In this document: piece by piece, positions 23,966-36,724 of the stretch
How the letters are laid out: each line of letters opens with the position of its first letter
How positions within the stretch are numbered: position 1 is the stretch's first letter
Assembly (NCBI GenBank): GCA_037576195.1
Contig: CM075102.1
Location: forward strand, 38,002,745 to 38,066,744
Direction of reading: 5' to 3'
Origin: Phytoseiulus persimilis
Lineage: Eukaryota; Arthropoda; Arachnida; Mesostigmata; Phytoseiidae
DNA: 64,000 bases
Program-made: the position numbers and the translations under genes
Notes under the pieces: model-generated
Database searches by the model: none
What the model was told of the DNA's origin: nothing
The model's input: the letters and a program-made list of their open reading frames with translations, nothing else

Positions 23966-26900
23966 TTAGGCTCTCCAGGCTCTCGTGAAATCCGGAATGT
24001 GCTCATTTCGCGTGGGTTCATAGATACCGAACAGCTAAACTCGACTGTTTCGCAGATTCAACCTAAACGCTTCGGCTTGAACGATCTTTTTACGTACCGC
24101 TCGGATTGACGATGGAAACGCGCTGCGCATGAACGATGGCAAACAAACAACAGAAGAAATTCGAAGATCTTTCCACAATGTACCCGTTCCCAAACAAAGC
24201 GAAACTCAAGCAAAGCTGCAGAAGATCCGGGAAGAGATGAGCGCTTCGGCACCTGTGTTACGTCATGCTATACGCTTGAATCTACGGTCGGTCGAGTCAT
24301 GCGAGAGCGTTACGTGTGACGAGGTCAGAGGTCAACAACTGGGAACGAGACTCACTCTGCGCGCTGCCTCGCTAGATTTCAAAGTTCTTCTGCTCACGCG
24401 TCCGCAGATTTCGAGTATCCATGAGGAGTGAGCGATCTCATTCCGGGTATCTTTGTCGAAGCCCAGGAGCGTTTGCGTGTTGTCTCGGAATGAGCCTGTT
24501 GTGAACGTAGGAGGGAAGAAACATCCCGGACCCGACACCATTGTCACGTGTTTCGGAAGCCACACAACGCGTCGACGCCCCGAAACGATTTAGCGAAGAG
24601 ATTCGATTGTTCGTCCATTTGTTCGATTCTGTTCCGTCGGACCTGCGATCACGAACTTCCTTTTCTTCGAACAACGACAGAGCCTGTGCAGGACTGCCTG
24701 TGTTGAAGTCTACTGCGCGTTCAACCCGAATGTAGTTTCAGGCGATCAGGCTTATTCGGACACCGTTGCCTCGCTTGCGTTCAGAATTACCGTTCGGAAT
24801 TTCTTCGCGGCTGACCTTTGCTTCCGATCGTGTGGTAATCGCAAGCGTTGTCTGAAGCTGCATCCGGCTCGTCCATCGATTCGAAGCATGATTTCAGCCA
24901 CCGGGTCGAGAAGTGTAGGAGCCTCCAACAGGCCCCAGAGAAGCGTTGCAGTGAAATTTCCAGCACCGCGCTGCCGCAAATCTTCCCGGTATGGGGTTGA
25001 GCTGGCAGACGCATTCCTGGTTTGCGTGAAAATCGATTCTATCCGGTGGATGATGTGGACAATTAATGGGGAATATATCAGATCCACATGGAAGGACTCG
25101 GTAACCAGAGGCGACGAGTTCCGGCTCTATCTTTGTTATATACTTTCAGCTCTTCATTTAGGACAGTGAGGTTTCTGTGCATTCAGTGACACAGTCCAAT
25201 GCCGAGGATCCGGGTCGCACCCGACAGAGAGAAAATCCCAATCGTCCGTGATGAGTTGGATCCAGCGCTCTGACAGCGATATCGCCCTCGTGGCAAGGGG
25301 ACGTTTTGGATTCCAGCTCCGTACTAATTGTCTACAGGTGCCACGAGAGCAATTACTCCAGTGTCCTTGACAAAGGCTACATCGATGGCACGATATGCAA
25401 ATGTGCGGATGTGGGTCACCGAATCGGCTGGCCATCCGTGCTTTGTACATTGCGACGGGAAACCACCCTCGCCAGGTTTCGCAGCAGTTGTTCCGCTCAG
25501 AGCTCTAGCCTCGATTCCGCGATAATTGCTTCCAAGTACCCATAAATCAGTCTTGAAGGCCGAAAGCTCTCTGAACATGGACGGGTTGCACCTGGGAAAT
25601 GTCATGAGCGTTGCTGAGCACCCTCAGCTAAGTCTCATCCTCAAGAAAATTCCAGCATCGTTGGATCACAATTTTTCAATCAGTTTGTACGGCGTTACAG
25701 TGAATCTGGAATGTCACAATCAGACTCAAGAAGTGCGAGCCCCCGAAGCACTCCAAGTCGTTCTCGTCTCAAATCCATCGAGGCAAACGAACTTGAGTGG
25801 CTGAACTGGCCTTTCTTCAGTCGCTGCTTGATCCAAAAGTAGGTGCAATGCGAGAACGCGGAATCGGGCTGATAAAGGAAGCTCAGTGAGTGGATTTACT
25901 CAGCATTTCGCATCGAAAACGAGAGGAAAAGGAAGGAAAATTGAGACAATTCAAACGAAGCCTACTCGTCGAGAACAAAGCATTTCTTTTCCTCGCGAAA
26001 AGTCCCCAGTCGCACGGCGACGACTGCTCTGTTTCAACAGCAACCGTGAGAATCTCAACAAAATTACACATTTTTCCATTCCTTTCTCCTTTGACTGCCG
26101 TCGTTTCCATAGTATTTATGGCGGGTTATGGATAAAATTCGCCGCTCTGTCCGGCTCCGCTGACAGCCCAGCTCCGTTTGAAATCCGCTCGTTAAGTTAC
26201 TTCACATCGTAAATTCGTCGAGAGGAAAAACGTGGCCGTGCTTCCTTCGTCCAAATACGTGATTTGACGAGGTTGAGCAGCAGTACGCGGATTGGAGGAC
26301 ATCCGGATTAATGCTATGGGGTGCGATGTCATGAGATAATATCTTGTCTTTCCTCGATAGAGGGGTGCTCGACTAAAAAGAACGACCAAGCTGGAAAGGT
26401 TGAATCGAGAATTTAGTGGGGCGGAAACACCGCGTTTCCTGCGCAACGAGGGTCGGAGTCCAACCGCAAACGCCGGTGAAGGTTTTTAGAACCTGAGGGA
26501 TTTTTATCAAGAATACTTCGCTGAATTCTCTATGGAAATCATTCATTCAAGGCGTCTAGTCAGCCGCGGTCACAGGTCCTCCCTGGCGAACGACGAGAGA
26601 TTACCTCTGCGAAGCATAAAAAGCAATCGTTTGATTGTGTCAAAATCTTCTCAGATGGATGCTCCAACCACGGCGGTTGACGAGGAATAAAGTCTTAATC
26701 ATGAAACAGATTCGACATGACGGGAAATCCATGCAAAATATCCTATTTGGCAACACTGTTGAGTGAATTTTAAAAAACCGGTGGAGGCATTTTTAGAAGC
26801 TCAAAATTGGAAGGAACCATTCCGCGGCGAGTGAGAAGTTCCGAAGTTCTCGCAAGGAACACGAGGAGTTAGAAAACTCGCAAGAGAAATTTCCGACGTT

Positions 26901-29900
26901 CTGCGGTGAAATTAATTTCGAAACCATTGTTTGGGAGTTCGCCAGGAGTTGTTGTTGTTGGAAACAAATCGGTGCCGCGTCCAGCATCTCATTCCGAAAA
27001 TTGAATGGAAGAAAGGCTAACTACGCTTCAGCCTGGAATCTGGTTCCCTAGAGTCTCCAGAGGATACAAAGGCAGGACAGGGTGGAGCTTGGCGCAGCCG
27101 CTGACCTACTATATTCACTGAAACGCTGCGAATATGGAACCTCGAATCTCGCAGATCTGTCCGATGTCCGACCCAACTTCATTTGCCCCCTTTTCAGTCG
27201 GGACCCTCCGCCGACCTCGTCTGAGTGACTGAAAAACTCGCGGGAGCGATCAATTATCGGGATAGTGATTAATATGCATTCCGATCGAATAACGGGTCGT
27301 CGACATTCAGAGAGCTCACTGATTCTCGCTCGGAGCTCAATTCGGCTGATCCAAGCAAGAGCAGTTTTCGACCGCCGAATGAGACGTCATCGGACGGAGT
27401 CATCGATGAGTCGGATGAGAATGTTCTTCGGCATTTTATAACCGCAGTTGGTGCGTTCAACCACCCGAATAAAATCTAGGATTATATGATGCGACGGAGT
27501 CCGAAATTGTCACCTTAGCGAAAATATCCATCCTGAACCCGGTGCTTCACGGAGTTACCTCACTTCGATCGTAAGTGAGAGCTCAAGCGCTTATCCAAGC
27601 GTGGATTTTCTCCGGTCTTCATCTCTTTGAGTGTTTCGAGCACTGGACGATATAGCCGCTGGAATCGCACGAATCGGTCGAGTGCATCTGCCAGCCAACT
27701 TCCCCTGTGGCTGGAAATGACTGGAGGTTTCATGCGATCGCAGATTATGAGGTTGAAGAATGGTTTTGGTTCATATTGTTGGGCGACGAGCCGCAGACCC
27801 TGCTAACGAGGACAACACTGGTGCTGTGCGTCGTTTTGGGGGTTGCACCAACGAGCCAAGACCGGGGTGGCATTTGCTGTGATAGCGATCGCCTCCAACT
27901 ATCAACATCATTCAGATTCGCTCCCATTGCGATGCTAATGTGTCATGAAGACACGGAGCTCGACAAAGTGCGGGTTCATTCATGTAGATCAAACGTCGCA
28001 GTCATTATTACAAGCGTGCATTCAGCAGCAAGGCGCCCGAAATCCTTCGAATGCGAGTCAAATGGGCTATCGGAGCAAGTCTGCCATGAACGTGGAGCAT
28101 ATATGTGCGAAAGAAATATCAAACATCCTAACAACTCCTGCACATTCATTCGTTGGCCCCCTGGAGTGCGGCCGAACTCAAATCTGGTGAAGATTACTCC
28201 ATCGAGATAAATATAGCGATATGAATCGGAAGCTCTGTTCTTGACTTGCATTGCGATGCAGCCCCCACGCTCACGGGAGACTTTTATCAAGCTCCGATGT
28301 TCGCTGTGGAACATCCGGAGAACTCAGCGAAGCGAGTCTGGCGACCGAACAGACTGCTTCGGCTTCGAGAAGAAGGCAGTGCCGCAATAGTTCTTACAAG
28401 TGGACTCATCCATTGCCGGAGTCAAAGTGGGCACTATTCCCCGGTCCTTTACTCGACTCACACCTTCCCAGATGCTTTGTTGGTGTCAGCCGTCCAGTCA
28501 AGCGACGAGGCAAGCGGTTGCCGAGCCTGTGAGAGTGCATTGTACCGATTTTCGAAAACCAGAAACCCGATATTGGAACCATGCAAACCACAAACAGATA
28601 TGCCGGCTCTGGCGTTTCCGAGTTAAAAGCGCGAAGCGTGATAAAAACGATAGCCCGCCGGCGTCTTTCTGGTCAGATTTCAACTTCGCGTCCGAGCTGT
28701 AACATTGCTGCACGCACGGACGTGCGTCCTCAGAGCCATGACAGGGCTGCAGCTACGGCGAGCTCACTGTACACTCTTCAGAAATCGGCTCTGACGTCCG
28801 AATCCCAACCTTTCATCGAAATCATGAAGATTTATGATTCCTTGTGGGAACGAACTCTTCCATTTCATGGCTAGATCGACTCCGACTGATTCGAGTCCGG
28901 GAGGAGAAGTTCTAAGCAGTGATTGCGGGGAGAGTGAGTATTCTCTCGATATCCTTCGGCGGCTCACCTTATTCGCTTCTGGTTTCGACCACGCTTGCTG
29001 GGCGTTAGGAGAAAGGTCCTGAAGCCAAGTCGGAGGAGAGGAAAAACTCCTAGATCAACAGCCGTTGTTTCTCAGTGAAGGGAAGCCCCGGCAAAAACCT
29101 CAGGAGGAAGCAGCAAAGTTCTCACATCAAGCCGACATCTTTCGATCCACCGACACCGTGTGGGTTACGCGAGCGTAACGATTCTGAAGGCACGAATTCA
29201 TCTTCAGTGCGCCGAACGATCTGCGGATTCCTGCAAATAAGCAGGTCTGCTGAAGTCGCGTCGCTCGCCGGTTGATTCTTAGTCATCGACACTCAGAGCC
29301 CAATTCCACGTCGGTTGGGTTTCAACGATGCGCGTCGCGGACCCTGCAGAGCTTCTACAGGTCATGACAACCGGAAGGGAATCTTGCATGGTCTCGACTT
29401 GTACACGGATGACCCATCCGAAAAAACTCAGCCCCACTTCACCGAAATCGTTTCCAGGCCCAGCTTCTTCTGTAGCATGAATATCCGGGGGGAAAATTGA
29501 AAAAAAAAAGAGAAAAACCATCTTCTGAACTGGCGGAACGACACTTCTTGAGGTGCTCAAGGAGCGGGAGAGATCTTCGCCATGATGACATCTGCCGTCG
29601 TGTTCCGTTGAGCGACCACTGATTCGACCGCTTCTGTTGGTGTGATAACGTCTTGGGTTCCAATAGATGGCAGCATCTTGACCCTCCAGTTAACATTCTT
29701 GGGGGCGAAATCATTCTTCCTGATGCCTGTGGACCAATCGGTCGAGGAGATATAAATCTTCCGTAGTCATCTCTCGGAGATGAAGCTGGGTCAGTGCTGT
29801 TGATTCATTATAACCATGGAGTCTGTCGGAAACGATGATTACCCCAAAAAACAAAACGGTTCCTTCGGCTCAGCGTCCTGTCGGAATAAGAGCTTTTCTG

Positions 29901-32900
29901 AGACCTTGATACTTCCGCCGTCAAGAATGAACGGAGAAAGTCTCGAATTCTGTTTCAAGTCGAATATTCGCCCAGTCGGTTACGCGGCGGGGGTGGCTAT
30001 CCGGTCGCTGCTTTACAAGACGGCAGTGGAGGTGGGTGAAGCAGGCCCAATGATTAGGATGCATTAGACTGTTGGTCCAGCGAACAAACTGCGGGCGGTT
30101 GCTTTGATAACCGGAATCCGGTTCATGAGTTCCACAGAAGTCTTTTGTTCTTTTGAAACTTCTGGAGCTTCGAGGATGTGAAGGGCCGACAAGAAATTCG
30201 ACGAGCTCAGCCTTGGGCAGTGACCAGTCCGGAAGGAGTGCTCGGCAGGAAAACTGAATATTTACGCAGAAAGTCAGAACGTTGAATCTTATTTGACGCC
30301 CCGCCATGGAACTGGAGCCAAGGAGAAACAACGAGAACATAACCCGTGGACTCAGAACTCGGTTACGAAACGCTGGTGGGAACTTTGGAAATCTTGTCAA
30401 AACTTCTCTCCTTCTAACGCAAATGAAATAGATTTCAATTTGTTGCGGAGTTGTTTCACCAGCAAACATCGGACACCATCGCACATATTGACTCTCACGC
30501 AGCCATCGTAGCCGCAAACCGTTTGTTTGAGAATAAAACCGTCTCGTCATTGCTTTGGTTGTGGTGCGGCTTTTGGAATGAGCGAGAAAATACGTGGGAA
30601 CGAATGCTTGGATTCTCGCGCAGATTGTGCGGAAGCGGCACCCAACTCAAAAGATGAACTTAAACGGCTGTTCGGTACCAAAGTGATCCGACTCTCCTCG
30701 AAGTTGAGCGAAATTCTCGATCAGAAAAACTAAGAACAATAACCAGACGACGAGTTTGATCATCCGATCTCCTATATCGTTCGAAGCTGTTTCAGAACTG
30801 TTCCGAAGTTTCTCCTACATGTGATAATGTTCTCCTCAATGATGTGTATCAACGCTGCGTACATGCGGGTTCTCCGTTTGGACAGAGGTGACAGAGATAC
30901 GGTTCCCTCCGGACCTTCAGCGGGCCATGTTCCAATTTTCAGGCTGACGAACCAAGTGAGTTGGTAAAAGCGCCCTCATGTTTGGGGACATGCGAGAACG
31001 TTGCCACGATCGAGAGATCACAGATTTGTATAATCGGAGTGGTCTCCCCCACGGCAGCACCGGGAAACCGATAATTTATTTCCAGTATTCGTGAGGAAAA
31101 GGCTTCTTCGAGAAGACAACGGCTTCGAATACTCCCCCAAAACTTCGAGACCATGAGGAGTCGCTCTCCCAAATCCGTTCGAATCCATCTGAGAACGTGG
31201 CTTCATATATGGAACGAACCAGGAGACGAGAGAGGAGAAGTAGCTCATTTGGAACATCTCTGTATGGCAGCATAATTTGATAACACAAATTTAGTTGGTC
31301 AGTTTGGCCGCAAATTTGTAGCTCTGGTGTCTTCGGGTTCGGCCGTAGCGCCGTCCAGATTACCGATCAGAGGATTGGAGTCGTGTGAAAGTGTCTTTCG
31401 CCCGGACGGTTGTCAATCGAAAATGGTGCCTTTCGGTTTGAAGTCGCTGCAGAAGCTCACGATGAAGATGCCCGACGATGGCTACTAATGAACATTAATG
31501 TCGTAACGATGTCAGTTTTCACTGACCGCGGCTGACGACTGTGCTGTTCGAATTCTTCGCTCTCGTTGCTTCCATGTCGAGACGATGTTCGCAATCACTA
31601 CTTGAGAAGATGAACGTCGAAGAGCGGTTCCGCCAGATCGCATTCTGCCAAACGTCGGCGCAGGTCGCAAGGGCGCTTCCGGATGATTTTCTCAGCTCTT
31701 GAAAACATCCTCGGTCTTATGTAACGGGAGGTGATCACGCCTCCGCGGGCAGAGTTTAGTTCTTCAACTCATCCATCTGCGAGAAGAATGTCAGAAATTT
31801 TCGCTCTTGAAACCTGAAGAATCGTACGAAGTCAAAGGAGGCGCATTGTGAAAACTGGGATTCTGGATCCATGAGCAGCAGGAATCGTCTTTGAATCGCA
31901 AAACAGTGGTTTGTATTCTGTCTTATTTATCCTTCAGAGAAAGATTCACAGAATGGTCCGCGCGAAAGTGTCCTTTGCTAGACGAATAGACCTCGCACGA
32001 GCCACTTGGACTTTGTTGAGAAAAATACGCAAGGAATCCAGAATGGACTTCGATATTGCTCCCTGGTGCACACAATACCGCGAATAATGTAAGGCCGAAA
32101 TCGTTGAGGAGCGGCTCAACGTGGAGCTCTATGTGGGCTCGATTTATTCTTTCCGCGCTTAAAGTATCTCATACCTCATTTCATATTCATGAGGGTGTTT
32201 CATGAAAGATACGACTGCTCTTCTATGAAGATTACCGTCTCTGTGAGGCTTGCCTTCCTCTCAAATCCGCTTTTCTCCCCGTATCGCTTCGTATGACAGT
32301 CTCTTAATTTGTCCCGTCATGGGCCACGGACTCTCTCCGGCGGTCGGGGCCTAGAACGAGTTATTTAATCGGCAAAACATTCACTCCTGAAGCTCCACTG
32401 GAGCCAGGCTCCATGTGCAGATTAAGAGCCGCCACTTGAGTCGTGGCATCGTCAGAAGAATTGGATGTCAAATGGAAGTCATCACAAACACAATCGTAGA
32501 AAATCACGGCACCGCAAAGCCGAATGCGGCCTCCCAGCGTCGTCACGTTCTGTTGAGCCCGGCGACTCGGGGTCTTCCCGTGCCGTTCGCGCACTGCTTC
32601 TCAAAGTGAACCACGATCTGCAATGAAAGACACATCACGGATGGTCGCGTCTTGAGCCGCACCAGCGACAAGCGCCATTCACTAATTTCACAGAACACTC
32701 CACGAGGTCTCTGCTTCCGAAACGGAGCGGTTTCGATTCTCGGCTCTTTGGCCGAAGCTTCGCCCGATGCCCTCGGCGAATCAATGCCGGAAAGAGAATT
32801 CGAAACTGCCTCAAAGTTCTGAGGCGGTTGAACTTATCAAAGCGACTCGTCGCGTGATATCCAGAGGCGAGCAGGTGGCCTAATTGCCGCAAATGGCTTA

Positions 32901-35570
32901 ACAGACGAATCTAAGCGTCGCGAATTCACGCAGGCATTAACTGAGCACATCAGCAACACGCGACCGCGCCAGTCACATCTGCGCAGGGACGGACAAACGT
33001 GGTGACGACGAGTTTCAGAGCTGAGTGATGAGATCTCCTGATGCTCGGACGCTTCAGACACCCACTTCGGACGAGCCAGGAACTTGTTGAGGTTTGACGA
33101 ACCCTCTCGCTCCGGCTCTTTTCATTCGCTTTTTGTCGTGAATCTTTGCGTTGCTAGCAAGCGTTGCGTGCAGAGTCAAGGACCACGGGAAGACGTATCA
33201 ATGAACGAGGAACAGATTTGGACAGTCTCGATGAATCACCTTTTCCAGGCTCGGTGGTCGTCGTCATCATCTTCTGCTGCTGAGCATCTGGAGATCTAAT
33301 CGGGCTGGCTCAAGTCATTCGCCGAAGGAGGATGAAGAGGTCGCGGCTTTGAGTGGAACTATCTCGATGATCAGCTTCAGGGAACGGCTATTCCGAAACC
33401 GGGGCATAACGTAAGATTTGGGTGCCGTCAGTTGGTTAGCGTCTTAATTGAATCGGTAGCTCCAGTGGTTTGTGAGGATGAGGAGAAGACAGTGCGTGGT
33501 TATTGCAACTGGCTTCGTGACTTGGAGCGCTCCACTAACCGAGCTGAAGGCACTTCTCAAGTACGAAGCGTCCCAGGCCGCGGGCAATAACCGTGGCGGC
33601 ACACAGGGCGGACGAACGGGCGGGCCGACGGCATCGAGAACTGATAGTCGTCACTCAAAAAACTATCGTTTCCACATGGAGACGTGATCGATTTTTTAAT
33701 TGAATCCAAACGCCCATCTTGGGATGATCTGGGGCTGCTCTGGGGCCGCTCTTTTGAAAGGGATAGTGAAAGACACTTTGTCCCAAAACGGTGTCTTTAC
33801 TCCACTCGTCGGCATGTCGAAGCAATCTGGTGAGAACCTATGCGACCAGGAACAGCTTTGTTGCGATGAAGAAGCTCAACACGAGTTGGGCAGAGTCAAG
33901 CAGAAAGAATGGAAGTTCACGGAAATCAAATTCGGGAGATTTTTGGTCGTCGATAGGGACGAACGACTTTCAATTTCTGGGAACGAGACATTCGAAATCA
34001 CGATTCCTCTACCGCAGGCTTCTTCCAACACTCGACTGACACCCGTTTTCGCTCTCCTTTGCTTCTTTTTTTATTGTTACCTTTTTTTGCGCTCGCAGCG
34101 TTTCATTGAAACTTAATTCCTATCGTGAACCCAATCCAACACCATAGAGGGCGTTGAAGCCAACCGCCGGAATGTTGAGGAAGCAAAAACCGATGGATCA
34201 GTCAGGAATGAGGAATCAGTCAGAACCAATTGTAGGCGGAATCTGGAGGCCCGGCTCACTCTCTGATTGGAGCGCAGAGATCGGTGTCAACGGCGACCTC
34301 CTTCGGCGCAGGGCATACGGGAAAGCTCGTCGTGATTACAGGTTCATGGATCCGAGTCTTCTGTTTCCCAAGTCTTCGTGCTCCTCTACTTCGCGTTCAC
34401 GGTAACTCCATATTAGTCTTCACGAGGGCGCTTATCTACTTCGGCCACTTGGAACTTGAAACGCAGTCGGCGTTTCTCTCCTGTCTGTTTGTGCGAGACG
34501 ACAAAGTCCGAAAGACAACAATAACGACCCGGTCGCCATCGACAACGAGTGGAGCTTTTACCGCCGACGAGACGAATACTGAAAACGGAGCCTTTTTCCG
34601 TCAAACGAAAGATCTAGAAACTGGGTCTCGGCGGTTCTTGGGATGAGATTTCCCCCCCTCCTTCTACGTTTTCTGAAGAAGTCGGGCAAGCCTATTCAAT
34701 TTGCCGGTTTCGACGAGAACCAAACCGAGAGCAACCAGCAGAAGAAAAAAATAGGAGAAAGAAAGAATATATGCTGAGCTTAGTGAATCTTTTGTCACGG
34801 AATCAGCAACTCTCTGTGCTGCATTACCTGTGTCGTTACCCATTGAAGTGAGTTCAAATTTGAAACGGCGCACAATGGTTGATTTTTCTGTTTGTTTGTC
34901 TCACTCGCATCCGATTCCATTCCGTCCTCTTGCCAAGCTTGCGAGGTTGCGGCTTGCCAGCTTGAGTGAGAGGAGATATATTCGGTAGTGAAATGCATTC
35001 ATGTAATGTCTCCATCATCCGAGTTTGTGAGGTGCTGAACAGCGAGTATCTCTTCATCTTGGATCGCATTCAAGGACCGCCTCAATGAAAGATACGACGA
35101 ATCTCAAAGAGCTGATCGGCTGCTTGTTGACGTTCACTCGTTAGTGTTTCAACGGACGCGGCATTCAATTACAGAGGATAAATTATCATTTAAACCTTCG
35201 GAGCTGGCCTGCGCAATCGGCGGTATTGTGTAGCTGTGGCTCCTTCAGAGTTTCTGGTGTGAGTATCAGAAAGAAGAGTGGCTTGGAACCGTGTTTTGCG
35301 CTAGCTCTTCGGTTCTGGCATTTTTGTGTGACAGAGTGTTGACGAATTTTACGCGAGCGAGACACGATCTGCGGAAGAGCGGTCGGAGAAGTCCGAAATT
35401 CGATGGCCGCGCGCAGGGCCGGTGATGTCAAACAAAACATTTTTTTCTTTTTCAAATCATCAACGTCAAACAAAGATAACGTATCCACGGCTCGTAAATA
35501 CGCGTTAGCAATTGAATTCCGTGCGCATACCATTACGACGGAGTCTTCCGTCGTCATCGTCGCCGCCTCC

Positions 35571-35593
35571 GTCGTCGTCGTCGTCGTCGTCGT
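35571..35593. repeat. GTC trinucleotide microsatellite
   Basis: Seven perfect GTC units, preceded from about 35548 by an interrupted TCG/TCC-rich stretch. It creates a Val-run in one frame (part of 35403-35639) that should not be read as protein. Confidence 0.85.
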
Positions 35594-36373
35594 GTGGGGA
35601 GACGCCCTGTTGAGGAGCGTTGTAGTCCCGATCAGCTAATGATCGACGCGGTCAGCTTTGTTCGCGATGGTTGTCAACGAACATCTAACTCATGCCTCCT
35701 GCTCGCTGAACAGTCGTCCACGTCTTAGCCTGATGTTGCCGAAACTCTGCTGTTTGTGTTTGGGGTGAAACACAAAACTCGGAGCTGCACGATGGTGACT
35801 TCCTCGTGCATCGTATTTGTTGTAAGATTTATAAAATTCTTTGTGTGTTCATTAGGTGTTTATGTCACGTACAAGCCAGCTCCTAGACGACGTTGCCAAC
35901 AAGCACAACAGCAGCAGCGCCGTCAAAGTGAAGTTCCGGCTGATCGTCACAGCGTCACTGGTACCACTGCGGCTGCGGTCGTGAATGGAATCGCCGGCAT
36001 AAAGGCCAAGCTTGACTGACAACGAGAATATCTAAAGAGCATCCATCCAAGTTCCGTGTGGGTCTTCATTTATTGAAAGAGCTCGGTGTAATGGCGGCCG
36101 TGGCGGCCGGCCACCGTCTGCAAGTAAGGATCGTCGAGTGGTAAGCCGAGTGGCAGCTTGCCTCGCTGACTAACTGTTTTGCTGTTTGGCTCGTTGACTT
36201 GGCGGCATCGCGGTGGCCCGGTCTGCCGGTGTTGAGTGAGACAGACAGACACAACGGACTCTTTTGAGCGGGCGCAACATTAAGTAAGAGTCCGGAGCTT
36301 TTAGAAGTAGTTCAGGCTTTATAACTTTCACTGCGTTCACCACCGGCCACGAGCGAGTGCGGGGCTTAATGAG

Positions 36374-36724
36374 TCATATGCTCGTCTCCTTCAGATGTAG
36401 CCACTTCAGTGGACGACCAACGGCAAACAACTGTGTAGCCACTTGGTCCAGATAACTGCAGAGCGTAACACGACACCTCATCCAGACACCGTCCAACTTT
36501 TCCTCAGGACCATCAGCCGACAGTTCGGAACTTGACGGCTGCGCGAGGCTTGGATACGTCGTTTCTGAGATAACGACGAAACCTGCTTGAATATTGAATG
36601 AACGAATAGAATCCGAGAGGATCGAACGAGTTTCGGAAGTTTCTGAGCTCACATGAGTTTCAGAGCTCGTGTCACAGAGCCCGTGTACGGCTGGAGAGGG
36701 GTGAAGATCAAGTCCCACGACCAT
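36374..36724 (-). pseudogene. 116-codon frame with a YLDQ motif, possible reverse transcriptase relic or unknown ORF
   Basis: A complete ATG-to-stop frame with a good start context (AAGATGG). Near its end are KLDGVWM, CSYLDQV and LKWLHLKE. These are spaced like the LMDxVL ... YLDDV ... EHLxHL stretch around the reverse transcriptase active site, with the second Asp replaced by Gln. Read alone it could equally be an unrelated small ORF or chance. Confidence 0.2.

Noticed and set aside
27707-28210. 167-codon + strand frame
   Set aside because: No domain, no codon bias, overlapped by frames on both strands.
29921-30550. 209-codon - strand frame
   Set aside because: No family features, Arg/Ser-rich low-information sequence; chance length.
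30527-30733. CFGCGAAF peptide resembling a gag zinc knuckle
   Set aside because: The later His and Cys of a CCHC knuckle are not at the right spacing.
31384-31488. FRPDGCQSKMVPFGLK-like peptide on the + strand, reminiscent of the gypsy PFGL block
   Set aside because: Only about 30 residues, flanked by stops, with no second block in order nearby. Too short to call.
35403-35639. 78-codon frame with a Val run
   Set aside because: The run is the translation of the GTC microsatellite.
35756-36019. 87-codon + strand frame with Gln-rich stretch after a TTAG acceptor-like site
   Set aside because: A second frame is equally open through the same sequence, and no partner exon or domain is visible.
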